The notes below the pieces were generated by a model, which was not told the DNA's origin, did not search any database, and saw nothing but the letters and a program-made list of their open reading frames with translations. 64,000 nt of DNA, taken from the NCBI RefSeq assembly GCF_003601925.1, contig NZ_QZWH01000031.1:19858-83857 (forward strand). Reading direction: 5' to 3'. The translations under genes were made by a program, and so were the position numbers. This stretch comes from Buttiauxella izardii. Lineage in GTDB: Bacteria; Pseudomonadota; Gammaproteobacteria; Enterobacterales; Enterobacteriaceae. Below, one piece after another: positions 40,382-49,897 of this stretch (position 1 is the stretch's first letter; each line of letters starts with the position of its first letter).

Positions 40382-41020
40382 ATGAAAAACTGGAAAACTA
40401 CTGCGGAACAGATCCTGACAACAGGACCGGTCGTTCCGGTTATCGTAGTAAACAAACTGGAACACGCAGTCCCAATGGCTAAAGCATTGGTTGCTGGCGG
40501 CGTGCGCGTTCTGGAAGTGACTCTGCGTACTCCATGTGCAATGGATGCCATCCGTGCCATCGCTAAAGAAGTCCCAGAAGCGATTATCGGTGCTGGCACC
40601 GTGCTGAACCCACAGCAACTGGCAGAAGTGACCGAAGCTGGCGCACAGTTCGCAATCAGCCCAGGTCTGACCGAGCCATTGCTGAAAGCAGCAACCGAAG
40701 GTTCCATCCCATTGATTCCTGGTATCAGCACTGTTTCTGAACTGATGCTGGGTCTGGACTACGGCCTGAAAGAATTCAAATTCTTCCCGGCTGAAGCGAA
40801 TGGCGGTACCAAAGCGCTGCAAGCTATCGCTGGTCCATTCTCTCAGGTTCGTTTCTGCCCAACTGGCGGGATCACACCGGCTAACTATCGTGACTATTTA
40901 GCGCTGAAAAGCGTTCTGTGTATCGGTGGTTCGTGGTTGGTTCCGGCTGACGCACTGGAAGCGGGTGATTACGATCGTATTACCAAGCTTGCTCGTGAAG
41001 CCGTCGAAGGCGCGAAATAA
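40382..41020 (+). CDS. eda: KDPG/KHG aldolase
   Basis: A 212-residue class I aldolase (E. coli 213). The Schiff-base lysine lies in [12 protein letters not shown], and the catalytic Glu in LEVTLRTP is present. It splits KDPG to pyruvate and glyceraldehyde-3-phosphate and also acts on 4-hydroxy-2-ketoglutarate. GAGG lies 8 bases before the ATG. It ends the edd-eda operon, and an ERIC element followed by a terminator comes directly after the stop. Confidence 0.98.
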   Translation: MKNWKTTAEQILTTGPVVPVIVVNKLEHAVPMAKALVAGGVRVLEVTLRTPCAMDAIRAIAKEVPEAIIGAGTVLNPQQLAEVTEAGAQFAISPGLTEPLLKAATEGSIPLIPGISTVSELMLGLDYGLKEFKFFPAEANGGTKALQAIAGPFSQVRFCPTGGITPANYRDYLALKSVLCIGGSWLVPADALEAGDYDRITKLAREAVEGAK

Positions 41021-41022
41021 CA

Positions 41023-41139
41023 CGTCATCCTTCGAGCCGTAGATGCGTTGGCTGCGTTCACTCACCCCGGTCACATAGTTTATCTATGCTCCCGGGGATT
41101 CGTTCTCTTGCCGCCTTCCTACGACTCGAATTATTCGTG
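41023..41139. repeat. ERIC (enterobacterial repetitive intergenic consensus) element
   Basis: The core palindrome arms CTCACCCCGGTCACATAG and CTATGCTCCCGGGGATT correspond to the classical ERIC arms. The ends GTCATCCTTCGAGCCGTAG and CTACGACTCGAATTATTCG are inverted repeats. Length is about 117 bp. It lies in the 3' untranslated region of eda. Confidence 0.85.
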
Positions 41140-41145
41140 TTATTG

Positions 41146-41179
41146 AATCCTCGCTCGAAAGAGCGGGGATTTTTTTTAG
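41146..41179. terminator. Terminator between eda and purT
   Basis: An 11-bp stem (AATCCTCGCTC / GAGCGGGGATT, with a G-T pair) has a GAAA loop and eight Ts. It ends edd-eda and slightly overlaps the end of purT. Confidence 0.85.
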
Positions 41180-42354
41180 CCTTTGACGATTACGGCTTTG
41201 GTTGCGGAAATGGCGCGAGCAATTGCATCTTCCACGCTAGAACCCGTCGCCAGTGCGACACCCATTCGGCGTTTTCCGTTAATTTCTGGCTTACCAAACA
41301 GACGCACCTGTAAGCCCGCACCCAGCGCCGCATCGACATTGCCGTACTGCACGTTATCGCTGGTCAATTCTGGAAGGATAACCGCAGAAGCTGCCGGGCC
41401 GTACTGGCGAATATCGCCAATCGGCAAGCCGAGAAATGCGCGAACATGCAACGCGAACTCTGACAAATCCTGAGAAATCAGCGTCACCATGCCGGTATCG
41501 TGAGGGCGAGGGGAGACTTCGCTGAAAATCACTTCGTCGCCACAAACGAACAACTCAACGCCAAATAGCCCATAGCCCCCTAACGCTTTCACGACTTTCT
41601 CAGCGATTTCCTGAGAGCGCGCAAGTGCCGCATCACTCATTTTCTGTGGCTGCCAGGATTCGCGATAATCGCCATCTTCCTGACGGTGGCCGACTGGCGC
41701 GCAGAAATGCACGCCGTCAACCGCGCTGATGGTCAATAGAGTGATTTCAAAATCAAAATTCACCACGCCTTCTACAATCACTTTTCCTTTACCTGCGCGG
41801 CCACCTTCTTGTGCGTATTCCCAGGCTTGCCCTAAATGTTCGGCATGGCGCACAAAACTTTGCCCTTTACCGGAAGAGCTCATTACCGGTTTAACGATAC
41901 AAGGCAGGCCGATTTCATCGACCGCTTTTAAGAATGCGGCTTCGCTATCGGCAAAACGGTAGCTTGATGTAGGCAACCCAAGCTCTTCTGCGGCCAGACG
42001 ACGAATGCCTTCGCGGTTCATGGTGAGTTGTGTGGCTCGGGCGCAAGGCACTACGCGCTGACCTTGTTTCTCAAGTTCAACCAGCATATCTGTAGCAATT
42101 GCTTCAATTTCGGGAACAATGAAGTCAGGCATTTCAGCGGCAACCAGCTTTTTAAGCTCAGCACCATCGAGCATATTAATGACGTGGCTGCGGTGTGCGA
42201 CATGCATCGCAGGGGCGTCTGCATAGCGGTCAACGGCAATCACTTCGATTCCGAGACGCTGACATTCAATCGCCACTTCTTTTCCTAATTCACCCGATCC
42301 TAACAACATCACACGCGTAGCTGAAGGACGAAGCGCTGTTCCCAACATTGACAT
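41176..42354 (-). CDS. purT: PurT, formate-dependent GAR transformylase
   Basis: A 392-residue ATP-grasp enzyme, identical in length to E. coli PurT. It adds formyl to glycinamide ribonucleotide using formate and ATP, independently of folate. The N-terminal domain [20 protein letters not shown] is followed by the ATP-grasp glycine-rich loop ([11 protein letters not shown]) and the metal-binding [17 protein letters not shown] PurR box lies 44 bases upstream, so it is expected to be repressed when hypoxanthine or guanine is present. Monocistronic. Confidence 0.97.
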   Translation of the reverse strand: MSMLGTALRPSATRVMLLGSGELGKEVAIECQRLGIEVIAVDRYADAPAMHVAHRSHVINMLDGAELKKLVAAEMPDFIVPEIEAIATDMLVELEKQGQRVVPCARATQLTMNREGIRRLAAEELGLPTSSYRFADSEAAFLKAVDEIGLPCIVKPVMSSSGKGQSFVRHAEHLGQAWEYAQEGGRAGKGKVIVEGVVNFDFEITLLTISAVDGVHFCAPVGHRQEDGDYRESWQPQKMSDAALARSQEIAEKVVKALGGYGLFGVELFVCGDEVIFSEVSPRPHDTGMVTLISQDLSEFALHVRAFLGLPIGDIRQYGPAASAVILPELTSDNVQYGNVDAALGAGLQVRLFGKPEINGKRRMGVALATGSSVEDAIARAISATKAVIVKG

Positions 42355-42397
42355 AATCTGTATACCCGAGCAGAGAAAATAGACCGGCGGATTATAA

Positions 42398-42413
42398 ACG
42401 AAAACGTTTGCGC
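42398..42413. promoter_or_regulatory. PurR box upstream of purT
   Basis: ACGAAAACGTTTGCGC matches the PurR consensus ACGCAAACGTTTGCGT at 14 of 16 positions and lies 44 bases before the purT start. Confidence 0.82.
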
Positions 42414-42458
42414 ACGCAGTTTTTTTCCCGCTTGCGGTACAGGGTTAATATCATTACA

Positions 42459-42474
42459 CTGTTTAAATAAACAG
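42459..42474. promoter_or_regulatory. LexA (SOS) box of yebG
   Basis: CTGTTTAAATAAACAG fits CTG-N10-CAG as a perfect palindrome, 17 bases before the yebG start. It would overlap the promoter or early leader, as in E. coli. Confidence 0.88.
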
Positions 42475-42491
42475 TTAATCGGAGCTGCAAA

Positions 42492-42854
42492 ATGGCGGTT
42501 GAAATTAAATACGTTGTGGTACGAGAGGGGCAGGAAAAAATGTCTTTTGCCAGTAAAAAGGATGCAGACGCCTACGACAAAATGCTCGACCTGGCTGAAG
42601 TTCTGGGCGAATGGTTAACCCATAGCCCGGTGACTCTTGAAGAAGGGCAAGCGGATGTGTTGGCAATGTGGATGGCAGAAAATAAAGATGTGCTCTCCAC
42701 GGTGCTGAGAAGCGGTAAATTGCCAGAGCTGGAAACGGCTGATGCGGTTGATGAAGCTCAGGTTGATGAAGTCCAGGTCGATGAATCTGTCGCCGAAGAA
42801 ACCGTTGACGACAAAGTCGCTGAGCACCCTCGTAAACGTACCAAAGCAGCCTGA
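42492..42854 (+). CDS. yebG: YebG, SOS-induced protein
   Basis: A 120-residue protein. The first 80 residues match E. coli YebG (MAVEIKYVVVREGQEKMSF, KDVLSTVLRSGKLPELE). The C-terminal part is about 24 residues longer and strongly acidic, with the near-repeat DEAQVDEVQVDES before a basic end (PRKRTKAA). The molecular function is unknown; in E. coli it belongs to the LexA regulon, and the LexA box here supports the same control. ATCGGAG precedes the ATG, and a terminator follows, so it is monocistronic. Confidence 0.93.
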   Translation: MAVEIKYVVVREGQEKMSFASKKDADAYDKMLDLAEVLGEWLTHSPVTLEEGQADVLAMWMAENKDVLSTVLRSGKLPELETADAVDEAQVDEVQVDESVAEETVDDKVAEHPRKRTKAA

Positions 42855-42860
42855 GTTGCG

Positions 42861-42888
42861 CCGCGTCGGGTTACCGGCGCGGTTCTTT
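42861..42888 (+). terminator. Terminator after yebG
   Basis: A stem CCGCG-T-CGG / CCG-G-CGCGG with a GTTA loop is followed by TTCTTTTC. Confidence 0.7.
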
Positions 42889-42971
42889 TCTCATCTTTAG
42901 TCTTATCAGACACTTCTTGACACCCTGTCGCTTAACCTCAGATGTTAAGTTCCTAATAAAAGGTGTCTCTT

Positions 42972-43661
42972 ATGAGCAACTGGTTACAGCAACTTCAGTC
43001 GATGCTGGGGCAGGCAACGCAATCCGTGCAGAATCACACCGGTCAGAGTCAATCTTCACCGGGGAATAATTCTCAAGGTCTGAGCAAATTATTAGTGCCC
43101 GGCGCGCTGGGTGGCCTGGCCGGTTTATTACTGGCGAACAAATCATCGCGCAAATTACTCACGAAATACGGTACTGGCGCGCTGCTGGTGGGTGGCGGGG
43201 CGGTTGCAGGAAGCGTGTTGTGGAACAAATATAAAGACCGAGTTCGTGAAGCCCACCAGGGTGAACCGCAATTCGGGCAGCAACAATCTCCGGTAGATGT
43301 GCGCACGCAGCGTCTGGTGATGGCACTGGTTTTTGCCGCCAAAAGCGATGGGCATATTGATGATAAAGAACGCCAGATTATCGAACAGCAACTGCGTGAT
43401 GCAGGCATCGAAGGGCCGGGGCGTAATCTGATTCAGCAAGCCATCGACCAGCCTCTTGATCCACAGCGCCTGGTGCAAGGCGTTAATAACGAAGAAGAAG
43501 CGCTCGAGCTTTACTTCTTAAGTTGCGCGGCAATCGACATCGATCATTTCATGGAACGCAGTTATCTGAATGCGCTAGGTGATGCGTTAAAAATCCCGCA
43601 GGATGTACGCGAAGGCATTGAAAAAGACCTTCAGCAACAGAAACTCAGTCTGCCGGGTTAA
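42972..43661 (+). CDS. yebE: YebE, DUF533 inner-membrane protein with TerB-like domain
   Basis: From the ATG at 42972 ([12 protein letters not shown]), after AAAAGGTG, the protein has 229 residues; a start at 42963 adds only three. A Gln/Ser-rich N-terminal stretch is followed by two short hydrophobic segments ([15 protein letters not shown] and [16 protein letters not shown]). A C-terminal TerB-like helical domain (residues about 110-225, [17 protein letters not shown]) is acidic and may bind metal. The function is unknown; E. coli yebE is known as an envelope-stress responsive gene. A TTGACA at 42917 may be its -35. Confidence 0.92.
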   Translation: MSNWLQQLQSMLGQATQSVQNHTGQSQSSPGNNSQGLSKLLVPGALGGLAGLLLANKSSRKLLTKYGTGALLVGGGAVAGSVLWNKYKDRVREAHQGEPQFGQQQSPVDVRTQRLVMALVFAAKSDGHIDDKERQIIEQQLRDAGIEGPGRNLIQQAIDQPLDPQRLVQGVNNEEEALELYFLSCAAIDIDHFMERSYLNALGDALKIPQDVREGIEKDLQQQKLSLPG

Positions 43662-43753
43662 TCCCGGCATTTTCCTTAAAATCCCACGTTACGCTTGCAA
43701 GGCTGTCTGAATTTGCCACCCTTACAGGGTGTTAACTCAAAAAGAAAAACGAC

Positions 43754-45811
43754 ATGCCACCAAAAGCAAAAAAAATTCCCCATACCATGATCGAGCATGG
43801 TGATACCCGCATCGACAACTACTACTGGTTGCGCGACGACGATCGCGCCGATGCGCAAGTCCTTGATTATCTTCATCAGGAGAATGACTACGGTCGTCAG
43901 GTGATGGGTACACAGCAGGCATTACAAGACCGCCTGCTTAAAGAGATGATCGACCGAATCCCGCAGCGTGATGTTTCCGCGCCTTATACCCAAAATGGCT
44001 ATCGTTACCGCCAGGTTTTTGAAACGGGTAATGAATACGCTATTTATCAGCGTCAGTCCGTGATCCTTGATGAATGGGAAGAATGGAGCACGCTGGTGGA
44101 CGGTAATCGCCGTGCCGCGCACAGCGAGTTTTACACCATGGGCGGCATGAGCATCACGCCTGACAACACGATCATGGCGCTGGCTGAGGATTTTCTCTCC
44201 CGCCGCCAGTACGGTTTACGGTTCCGTAATCTGGAAACGGGCAACTGGTATCCGGAAGTGCTGGATAATGTCTCCAGCAGCTTTGTCTGGGCCAATGATT
44301 CCGCCACGCTTTATTACGTGCGAAAGCATCCTAAAACGCTGTTGCCGTATCAAGTTTGGCGGCACACCGTGGGACATCCTTCTTCAGAAGATGAGTTGGT
44401 CTACGAAGAAAAAGACGAGATGTTTTACGTTAGCGTGCATAAAACCACCTCAAAACACTTCATCTTAATTTATCTCAGCAGTGCGACGACCAGCGAAGTG
44501 CTGTTGCTTGATGCGGAACTGGTCGATGCGCAGCCGCAAACTTTCGCCCCGCGCCGTAAAGATCACGAATACACGCTCGATCACTTCCAGCATAACTTCT
44601 ATCTGCGTTCCAACCGTGAAGGCAAAAACTTTGGTTTGTATCGCAGCAAAGTGCGTGACGAAAACCAGTGGGAAGTCCTGATCCCCGCGCGTGAAAACGT
44701 AATGCTGGAAGGGTTCACATTGTTCACCGACTGGCTGGTGGTTGAAGAACGCCAACAGGGTTTGACCAGCCTGCGGCAAATCAACCGCAAAACTCGGGAA
44801 GTGATTGGGATTGCTTTTGATGATCCGGCCTACGTCACCTGGGTTGGGCATAATCCTGAACCGGAATCCTCACGCCTGCGCTACGGTTATTCGTCAATGA
44901 CCACGCCGGACACCCTGTTTGAGCTGGATATGGATACCGGCGAGCGGCGGGTAATTAAGCAAACTGAGGTCGCCGGGTTTGATGCCAGCCATTACAAAAG
45001 CGAGCATTTGTGGGTCACGGTGCGTGATGGGGTACAGGTGCCGGTTTCTCTGGTTTACCATCGCGAACATTTCCAGCGCGGCAAAAATCCGTTGCTGGTT
45101 TACGGTTATGGCTCGTACGGCAGCAGCATGGACGCCGATTTCAGCAGCAGCCGTTTAAGCCTGCTTGACCGTGGATTTGTGTTTGCGATTGCGCATATTC
45201 GCGGCGGCGGTGAACTCGGCCAGCAATGGTACGAAGACGGTAAATACCTGAAAAAAATGAACACGTTTAATGACTATCTGGACGTGTGCGATGCCTTGCT
45301 TAAGTTGGGATATGGTGATGAAAACTTACTCTATTCCATGGGCGGCAGTGCGGGCGGATTGTTAGTCGGCGCGGCAATCAATATGCGGCCTGAATTGTTC
45401 CATGGCGTTGTCGCGCAGGTGCCGTTTGTTGACGTGCTCACCACCATGCTCGACGAGTCGATTCCTTTGACCACTGGCGAGTTTGAAGAGTGGGGGAATC
45501 CGCAAGATGTGGAATATTATCACTACATCAAACAGTACAGCCCTTACGATCAAATCACCGCACAGGCTTATCCACATATGCTGGTGACAACCGGCCTGCA
45601 TGACTCTCAAGTGCAATACTGGGAGCCTGCAAAATGGGTGGCGAAGCTACGTGAAATGCGCACCGACGATAATTTGCTGTTGTTATGTACTGATATGGAC
45701 TCGGGGCACGGCGGGAAATCGGGGCGATTTAAATCTTACGAAGGCGTTGCGCTGGAATACGCGTTCCTGATTGCCCTGGCGCAAAGAACCTTACCAGGGC
45801 AAGCGGGATAA
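43754..45811 (+). CDS. ptrB: Oligopeptidase B
   Basis: A 685-residue S9A prolyl-oligopeptidase-family enzyme (E. coli 686). It cleaves after Arg and Lys in short cytoplasmic peptides. An N-terminal beta-propeller (about 70-410) gates the C-terminal hydrolase domain. The triad is visible as Ser in YSMGGSAGG, Asp in [13 protein letters not shown] and His in [12 protein letters not shown]. The S1-pocket acidic residues are expected in EFEEWGNP. It is a single gene, convergent with exoX with only 7 bases between the stops. Confidence 0.97.
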   Translation: MPPKAKKIPHTMIEHGDTRIDNYYWLRDDDRADAQVLDYLHQENDYGRQVMGTQQALQDRLLKEMIDRIPQRDVSAPYTQNGYRYRQVFETGNEYAIYQRQSVILDEWEEWSTLVDGNRRAAHSEFYTMGGMSITPDNTIMALAEDFLSRRQYGLRFRNLETGNWYPEVLDNVSSSFVWANDSATLYYVRKHPKTLLPYQVWRHTVGHPSSEDELVYEEKDEMFYVSVHKTTSKHFILIYLSSATTSEVLLLDAELVDAQPQTFAPRRKDHEYTLDHFQHNFYLRSNREGKNFGLYRSKVRDENQWEVLIPARENVMLEGFTLFTDWLVVEERQQGLTSLRQINRKTREVIGIAFDDPAYVTWVGHNPEPESSRLRYGYSSMTTPDTLFELDMDTGERRVIKQTEVAGFDASHYKSEHLWVTVRDGVQVPVSLVYHREHFQRGKNPLLVYGYGSYGSSMDADFSSSRLSLLDRGFVFAIAHIRGGGELGQQWYEDGKYLKKMNTFNDYLDVCDALLKLGYGDENLLYSMGGSAGGLLVGAAINMRPELFHGVVAQVPFVDVLTTMLDESIPLTTGEFEEWGNPQDVEYYHYIKQYSPYDQITAQAYPHMLVTTGLHDSQVQYWEPAKWVAKLREMRTDDNLLLLCTDMDSGHGGKSGRFKSYEGVALEYAFLIALAQRTLPGQAG

Positions 45812-45818
45812 CGCATTA

Positions 45819-46481
45819 TTAGCTTTCGAGATAATGCTTGAGCGTCATTCTAAGATCCGGTGCTAATTCTTTGATGTTGTTTAACATCCAACGTAAATAG
45901 CCCGGATCTTGTTCCGCAATTTCTGAAATTGGCTTGCCACGATATTTACCAAACGCCATGGTCGAAACCAACGCCGGACGACCCGTAATAGTCACCATTT
46001 GATCTGGCGTCCAGCCGGATTCATCCATAATGCGTAACAACAACGCGGCGGTAATATAGCAATCAAACAACGCGCGGTGATGATAAAGCCCGGCAGGCGT
46101 TTCCACTTCAAGTTTGAGTGACTTATATAAACCCATATTGCTGTATTTGATTCCCGGCCATAAACGGCGAGCGAGTTTTACCGTACAAATCCATTCGCTA
46201 TTGGGCAATTCAGGCAGCATTCGCTGATCGAAACTGGCGTTATGTGCAACGTAAAATGGGCTGCCGTGATAGCGCGGGATCACATCTTCAATCCACGGCT
46301 TATCCGCCACCATTTCTTCAGTAATTTTATGGATTGCCATGGCTTGATGGCTGATAGGACGATCCGGACGTACCAGATCGCTCATCGGATTGACTATCTC
46401 GCCGTTGACGATATCGACGGATGCGACTTCTACCACGCCGCCCTGCAGGCCACAGGTTTCCGTATCAATAATGCGCAGCAT
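45819..46481 (-). CDS. exoX: Exodeoxyribonuclease X
   Basis: A 220-residue DEDDh 3'-5' exonuclease, the same length as E. coli ExoX. Exo I is LRIIDTETCGL, Exo II is YVAHNASFDQRML, and Exo III is HHRALFDCYITA. It degrades single-stranded and duplex DNA and acts in mismatch repair and recombination. The C-terminal region (FGKYRGKPISEI...GYLRWML) is the small SAS-type extension found in ExoX. It starts 39 bases after the stop of the upstream nitrilase-like gene on the same strand. Confidence 0.97.
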   Translation of the reverse strand: MLRIIDTETCGLQGGVVEVASVDIVNGEIVNPMSDLVRPDRPISHQAMAIHKITEEMVADKPWIEDVIPRYHGSPFYVAHNASFDQRMLPELPNSEWICTVKLARRLWPGIKYSNMGLYKSLKLEVETPAGLYHHRALFDCYITAALLLRIMDESGWTPDQMVTITGRPALVSTMAFGKYRGKPISEIAEQDPGYLRWMLNNIKELAPDLRMTLKHYLES

Positions 46482-46519
46482 TCTTACTCCATCATCTCTT
46501 CGCGGTGTTCATTAATGCG

Positions 46520-47251
46520 CTAGCGTAATGGAATGATTTCGCCATGCCAACCTTTTGCGTCACGGCGGCCGACGGCTAACAATTCGCCGTGGTCAGCTCG
46601 AACCACTAATTCACCGCGATCGTCCCAGCAGGCGCTACGCCCGGCAGAGCGGTATTTCCCGGCTGAGAATGCGTGATTCGCCAGCAGAACCGGTAAATTG
46701 TATTTATGCGCCCAACGTTGCAAATACATTTCATCTTGCTGGTAGCTCATTTCGTTGATGAACTTGCCAGTGGCGTAAAGACTCGCCCCCATTTCAGCGG
46801 CACTGCGCGGCCATGTTTCTTCATCGCTACCGGTGCTAAACCCCATCGCGACACTGCGATTATGCAACCCGACTAGTGGCGTTTGTTGGCCGGGAAGATC
46901 CATATCGTGGCTGGTCGGTTTACAACATGCGACACGTGAACCATCGGGTAAAAAACCGACGGAGCCGGGTGAAACGCCCTTTTCGCACTGCAGGGGCAGG
47001 CCCACAACAATGGTCATTTGATGTTTTACAGCGGCATGTTGCAGAGGATTAAGACGTTTATCAGTGAAGGGAAGGGCACAGGTGTGATGATTTTCTATGT
47101 TGAAACCGGTTAGGGATAATTCAGGGAAAATGAGAAGGTCTATTTGTTCGGCAACTGCACAGCGAACAAAATCTAAATGATGTGAAATATTCGACTCGAG
47201 ATCATCGGGGATGGCGCCATACTGCGCCGCTGCAATATTCCAGACAGGCAT
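46520..47251 (-). CDS. yobB: Nitrilase-superfamily protein (YobB-like), probable inactive or altered active site
   Basis: From the ATG at 47251 (MPVWNIAAAQYG), preceded by AAAGGAAG, the protein has 243 residues. The carbon-nitrogen hydrolase fold is recognisable: AAAQYG at the N-terminus, the first glutamate in FPELSLTGF and a lysine in ACCKPTSHD. The usual nucleophile block (Gxx-I-C-Y-D-x-x-F-P-E) aligns with AMGFSTGSDEETWPRSA, where the cysteine position is Ser. The protein may therefore be catalytically inactive or use another residue. The name follows its position next to exoX and holE in E. coli. Confidence 0.8.
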   Translation of the reverse strand: MPVWNIAAAQYGAIPDDLESNISHHLDFVRCAVAEQIDLLIFPELSLTGFNIENHHTCALPFTDKRLNPLQHAAVKHQMTIVVGLPLQCEKGVSPGSVGFLPDGSRVACCKPTSHDMDLPGQQTPLVGLHNRSVAMGFSTGSDEETWPRSAAEMGASLYATGKFINEMSYQQDEMYLQRWAHKYNLPVLLANHAFSAGKYRSAGRSACWDDRGELVVRADHGELLAVGRRDAKGWHGEIIPLR

Positions 47252-47383
47252 ACGTTCTTCCTTTATCAATCCACCTAACGACCATCATCCTATGGTCGTA
47301 ACAGGTAATTCCTGTGTTTGAGATCTTAAAACTGCGAAAAATCTTAACACCATTTTTGTAAGGAAGTTTAATACGGCAAAGAT

Positions 47384-47614
47384 TTATTTCACTTTAGGTT
47401 CGTAAGGCAAACGCGACAGATTGACCGACGCCAGGCGATGCGCAATCAAACGTTCCCGGAACCAATCTCGCAAATGCGCGGGCTGCTCGCGTTCAACAAC
47501 TTCGGCGATAACCGGCATATTGTAACGTTCTTTAAACGCCACACCCGCCGCAGCAAGATCGACATTGATCTTATCCATTTCGTCCTGGGGTAAGTCAGCA
47601 AGATTGTGATTCAT
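47384..47614 (-). CDS. holE: DNA polymerase III theta subunit
   Basis: A 76-residue helical protein, identical in length to E. coli HolE when started at the ATG at 47614, which follows GGAGG by 5 bases. It matches along its length ([37 protein letters not shown]). Theta stabilises the epsilon proofreading subunit in the polymerase III core. Monocistronic; the next gene on this strand is the nitrilase-like one, about 130 bases downstream. Confidence 0.97.
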   Translation of the reverse strand: MNHNLADLPQDEMDKINVDLAAAGVAFKERYNMPVIAEVVEREQPAHLRDWFRERLIAHRLASVNLSRLPYEPKVK

Positions 47615-47762
47615 ATTGGCCTCCAAATTTATGCCGCAAAGGTACTTGTTGAGGGGGCGGATGACAAGTCTTTACATTCATTGATAGCCGTTCTCATCTC
47701 GACTTAATCAGTGCTCAAGGTTATGCTTTCGCCGTCTCGAATAAGAAAAAGGAATAGTTGAT

Positions 47763-48137
47763 ATGGCTTTCACTCGAACTCGTCTCTTTACCATCGCTAC
47801 ATTATTCACGGCTCTCGCCGCTTCCGGTTCTGCTTTCGCGCATGCTCACTTAAAGCACCAATATCCAGCGGCGGATGCTGCGGTAACCGCATCTCCACAG
47901 GCGATTACGCTCAATTTCTCGGAAGGTGTTGAGGCGAACTTTAGCGGACTCACGCTGACCGGGCCGCAGCAAGCTGCGGTAAAAACGGGTACGGCAAAGC
48001 GCAATGAAAAAGATGAAAAGCAACTGATAGTTCCTGTTGAAGAAGCACTGAAACCGGGCGACTATCAGGTCGACTGGCATGTGGTGTCGGTCGACGGGCA
48101 CAAGACCAAAGGGAAGTACCACTTCTCGGTGAAATAA
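47763..48137 (+). CDS. yobA: YobA/CopC-family periplasmic copper-binding protein
   Basis: A 124-residue secreted protein, as in E. coli YobA. The signal peptide is cleaved at AFA-HAHLKHQ, leaving an N-terminal histidine that, with the later VDGHK histidine and aspartate, forms the Cu(II) site typical of CopC. No methionine-rich Cu(I) site is visible. AAAAGGAATAG precedes the ATG. It is followed after 5 bases by the CopD-like gene yebZ and then yebY, a three-gene copper set. Confidence 0.95.
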   Translation: MAFTRTRLFTIATLFTALAASGSAFAHAHLKHQYPAADAAVTASPQAITLNFSEGVEANFSGLTLTGPQQAAVKTGTAKRNEKDEKQLIVPVEEALKPGDYQVDWHVVSVDGHKTKGKYHFSVK

Positions 48138-48142
48138 ACCGG

Positions 48143-49015
48143 ATGTTGCCTTCTTTATATATCGCGCTGCGATTCATTCATTTCACCGCGTTAATGGTAC
48201 TGCTGGGCAGTACCATTTCCTGTTCGTTATTAGCACCTCAGGCATTTAAACCGGTGCTTGCCCGCCGGATGAAATCGCTATGCCAAACCGCGGTGTGGAT
48301 GACAATGTTGAGCGCAATATTGTTGTTATGCGCGCAGGCCGGAATGATGGGGAGCGGATGGCGGGATGCGATTAATCCACAAGTCTGGCTGGCGGTGCTT
48401 GGCACACGCTTCGGCTCAGTCTGGCTATGGCAGATAATGCTCGGCGTGGTGACGGTCGCGGTGCTATTGCTCAAACCCCGCACATTACAATTAATGTTGC
48501 TCATTCTGGCGGCGGCTCAACTCATCTTACTCGCCGGCGTCGGCCATGCTGCAATGCGCGAAGGTTTCGTCGGTGGCCTACAACGCCTGAATCATGCGGT
48601 ACATCTTCTCAGCGCTGGCTGGTGGGTTGGCGGTTTATTGCCGTTACTGATGTGCATGCGAATGGCGAAAAAGCCGCACTGGCGAGGCGCTGCCATCGCC
48701 GCAATGATGCGTTTTTCGCGTTATGGGCATCTGGCCGTAGCGGCGGTATTGCTGAGTGGATTAATCAACAGCCTGATGATCCTGGGTTGGTCATTTCCAC
48801 TGGACAGCAACTACGTGCGCTTCCTCTTGGTGAAGGTTGTCTTTGTCGCCATGATGGTTATCATCGCACTGTATAATCGCTACTGCCTGGTGCCGCGCTT
48901 TAACCGTGCGCCAACAGCAACAAAACAGTTTATCCAGTTCACCTGGCTGGAAGTCATTTTGTCGGTGGCGGTTCTCCTTGCCGTTAGCATTTTCGCTACC
49001 TGGGAACCGTACTGA
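48143..49015 (+). CDS. yebZ: YebZ/CopD-family inner-membrane protein
   Basis: A 290-residue protein with about eight membrane helices, of the CopD family thought to move copper across the inner membrane with CopC. Conserved features include [12 protein letters not shown] near the N-terminus, the central [10 protein letters not shown] and [20 protein letters not shown]. The histidines in these blocks are candidates for metal transfer. It follows yobA by 5 bases, and its stop overlaps an upstream start option for yebY, so the three genes are co-transcribed. Confidence 0.95.
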   Translation: MLPSLYIALRFIHFTALMVLLGSTISCSLLAPQAFKPVLARRMKSLCQTAVWMTMLSAILLLCAQAGMMGSGWRDAINPQVWLAVLGTRFGSVWLWQIMLGVVTVAVLLLKPRTLQLMLLILAAAQLILLAGVGHAAMREGFVGGLQRLNHAVHLLSAGWWVGGLLPLLMCMRMAKKPHWRGAAIAAMMRFSRYGHLAVAAVLLSGLINSLMILGWSFPLDSNYVRFLLVKVVFVAMMVIIALYNRYCLVPRFNRAPTATKQFIQFTWLEVILSVAVLLAVSIFATWEPY

Positions 49016-49041
49016 TGGCGTTATTAGCTCAAGAGAGACTC

Positions 49042-49383
49042 ATGAAAAAAAGTATTCTGACGTTGCTGCTGCTGGCCTGCGCCGGCAGTGCTTTGGCAGC
49101 ACCACAAATTATCACCGTTAGCCGTTTTGAAATGGGTAAAGATAACTGGGCGTTCAACCGTGAAGAGGTGATGTTAAGTTGCCGCGCGGGCCATGCGTTA
49201 TTTGCTATTAACCCCAGCACACTGATGCAATATCCATTAAATGACATTGCACAACAACAAGTTGCCAGCGGCAAAACCACCGGCCAACCCATTTCAGTGA
49301 TTCAAATTGACGATCCTAAACAACCCGGGCAAAAAAAGAGTCTAGCACCGTTTATTGAACGTGCTGAAAAGTTGTGTAACTAA
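49042..49383 (+). CDS. yebY: YebY, secreted protein of the copper-associated operon
   Basis: From the ATG at 49042 ([19 protein letters not shown]), with GAGAGA upstream, the protein has 113 residues, matching E. coli YebY. An in-frame ATG at 49015 adds nine residues that do not look like a signal peptide. The signal peptide ends at ALA-APQ. Two cysteines (LSCRAG and the terminal LCN) probably form a disulfide. The function is not known; the operon context with yobA and yebZ suggests copper handling. A terminator follows. Confidence 0.94.
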   Translation: MKKSILTLLLLACAGSALAAPQIITVSRFEMGKDNWAFNREEVMLSCRAGHALFAINPSTLMQYPLNDIAQQQVASGKTTGQPISVIQIDDPKQPGQKKSLAPFIERAEKLCN

Positions 49384-49410
49384 CCCTTCCTAACTTCTTC
49401 ATACATAATA

Positions 49411-49451
49411 AAAAACCGCAATTTCCGATACACGGCTATTGCGGTTTTTGT
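49411..49451. terminator. Bidirectional terminator between yebY and sdsR/sraC
   Basis: A stem AAAAACCGCAAT / ATTGCGGTTTTT is perfect over 12 bp with a 15-base loop. It can end yebY on the plus strand and an antisense RNA on the minus strand. Confidence 0.82.
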
Positions 49452-49523
49452 CTAAAACGTCACCTGTAACACAGTTTTTTTCCGAACACTTTTGCGCCGG
49501 ACTGGAAAAGCTGCGCCGGTAAT

Positions 49524-49530
49524 CTATTCT
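49524..49530 (+). promoter_or_regulatory. Sigma-S type -10 element of sdsR
   Basis: CTATTCT lies 7 bases before the inferred SdsR 5' end and fits the extended sigma-S -10 (CTAYRCT-like) used for sdsR in E. coli and Salmonella. Confidence 0.7.
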
Positions 49531-49536
49531 TAGAAG

Positions 49537-49640
49537 GCAAGGCGATGTCTGCCTGCATTAATGCCAACTTTTAGCGCACGGCTCTCTCCCAAGAGCCATT
49601 TCCCTGGACCGAATATAGGAATCGTATTCGGTCTTTTTTT
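49537..49640 (+). ncRNA. sdsR: SdsR (RyeB) small RNA
   Basis: The 104 bases from GCAAGGCGATG to the T-run match the remembered E. coli/Salmonella SdsR. This includes the core CTGCATTAATGCCAACTTTT, the AGCGCACGGCTCTCTCCC stretch and the final stem GACCGAATA / TATTCGGTC with a run of seven Ts. SdsR is a sigma-S-controlled, Hfq-binding RNA that base-pairs with several mRNAs and with its antisense partner SraC. It lies after yebY as in E. coli. Unlike E. coli, pphA is not its immediate neighbour here. Confidence 0.93.
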
Positions 49641-49897
49641 ATCTGTGTTTTAAAACAAAAACTTAGCTGTTCGTATCCGAGGATACTTGCTCGGCATAAT
49701 GAGCTTTTTGTAACAGACCCATAACAACATAAACTGCTTTTCCCGTGAATCCAACTACTTTTCGGGCATTTTTTCGGGTAATAACCGGAAGTTATTCAGG
49801 TGAATTTCTGTAATAGCTTTTCCAGAAATTCTGATTTTCGGTTTCCAGGCTTCATTAACATATTGAGTTAATATGGAAAATCCCTCTGGTATTAAAC
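49641..49897. other. Intergenic stretch between sdsR and the solute-binding protein gene
   Basis: No gene is supported. A perfect 6+6 inverted repeat, GTATCC-GA-GGATAC, lies at 49673-49686. The minus strand has an open stretch of about 55 codons with no start codon that ends in LPEKMPEK; I do not call it a gene. Confidence 0.5.

Larger units (their letters stand above)
49440..49690 (-). ncRNA. sraC: SraC (RyeA) antisense RNA, approximate extent
   Basis: In E. coli an RNA of about 250 nt is transcribed opposite sdsR. The minus strand here is conserved over the shared part, and the hairpin at 49411-49451 could end it. No convincing promoter was found on this strand, so both ends are estimates from the E. 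coli arrangement. Confidence 0.4.

Noticed and set aside
49692..49890. Minus-strand open stretch after the solute-binding protein stop
   Set aside because: It has no start codon and no recognisable family; insufficient to call a gene.
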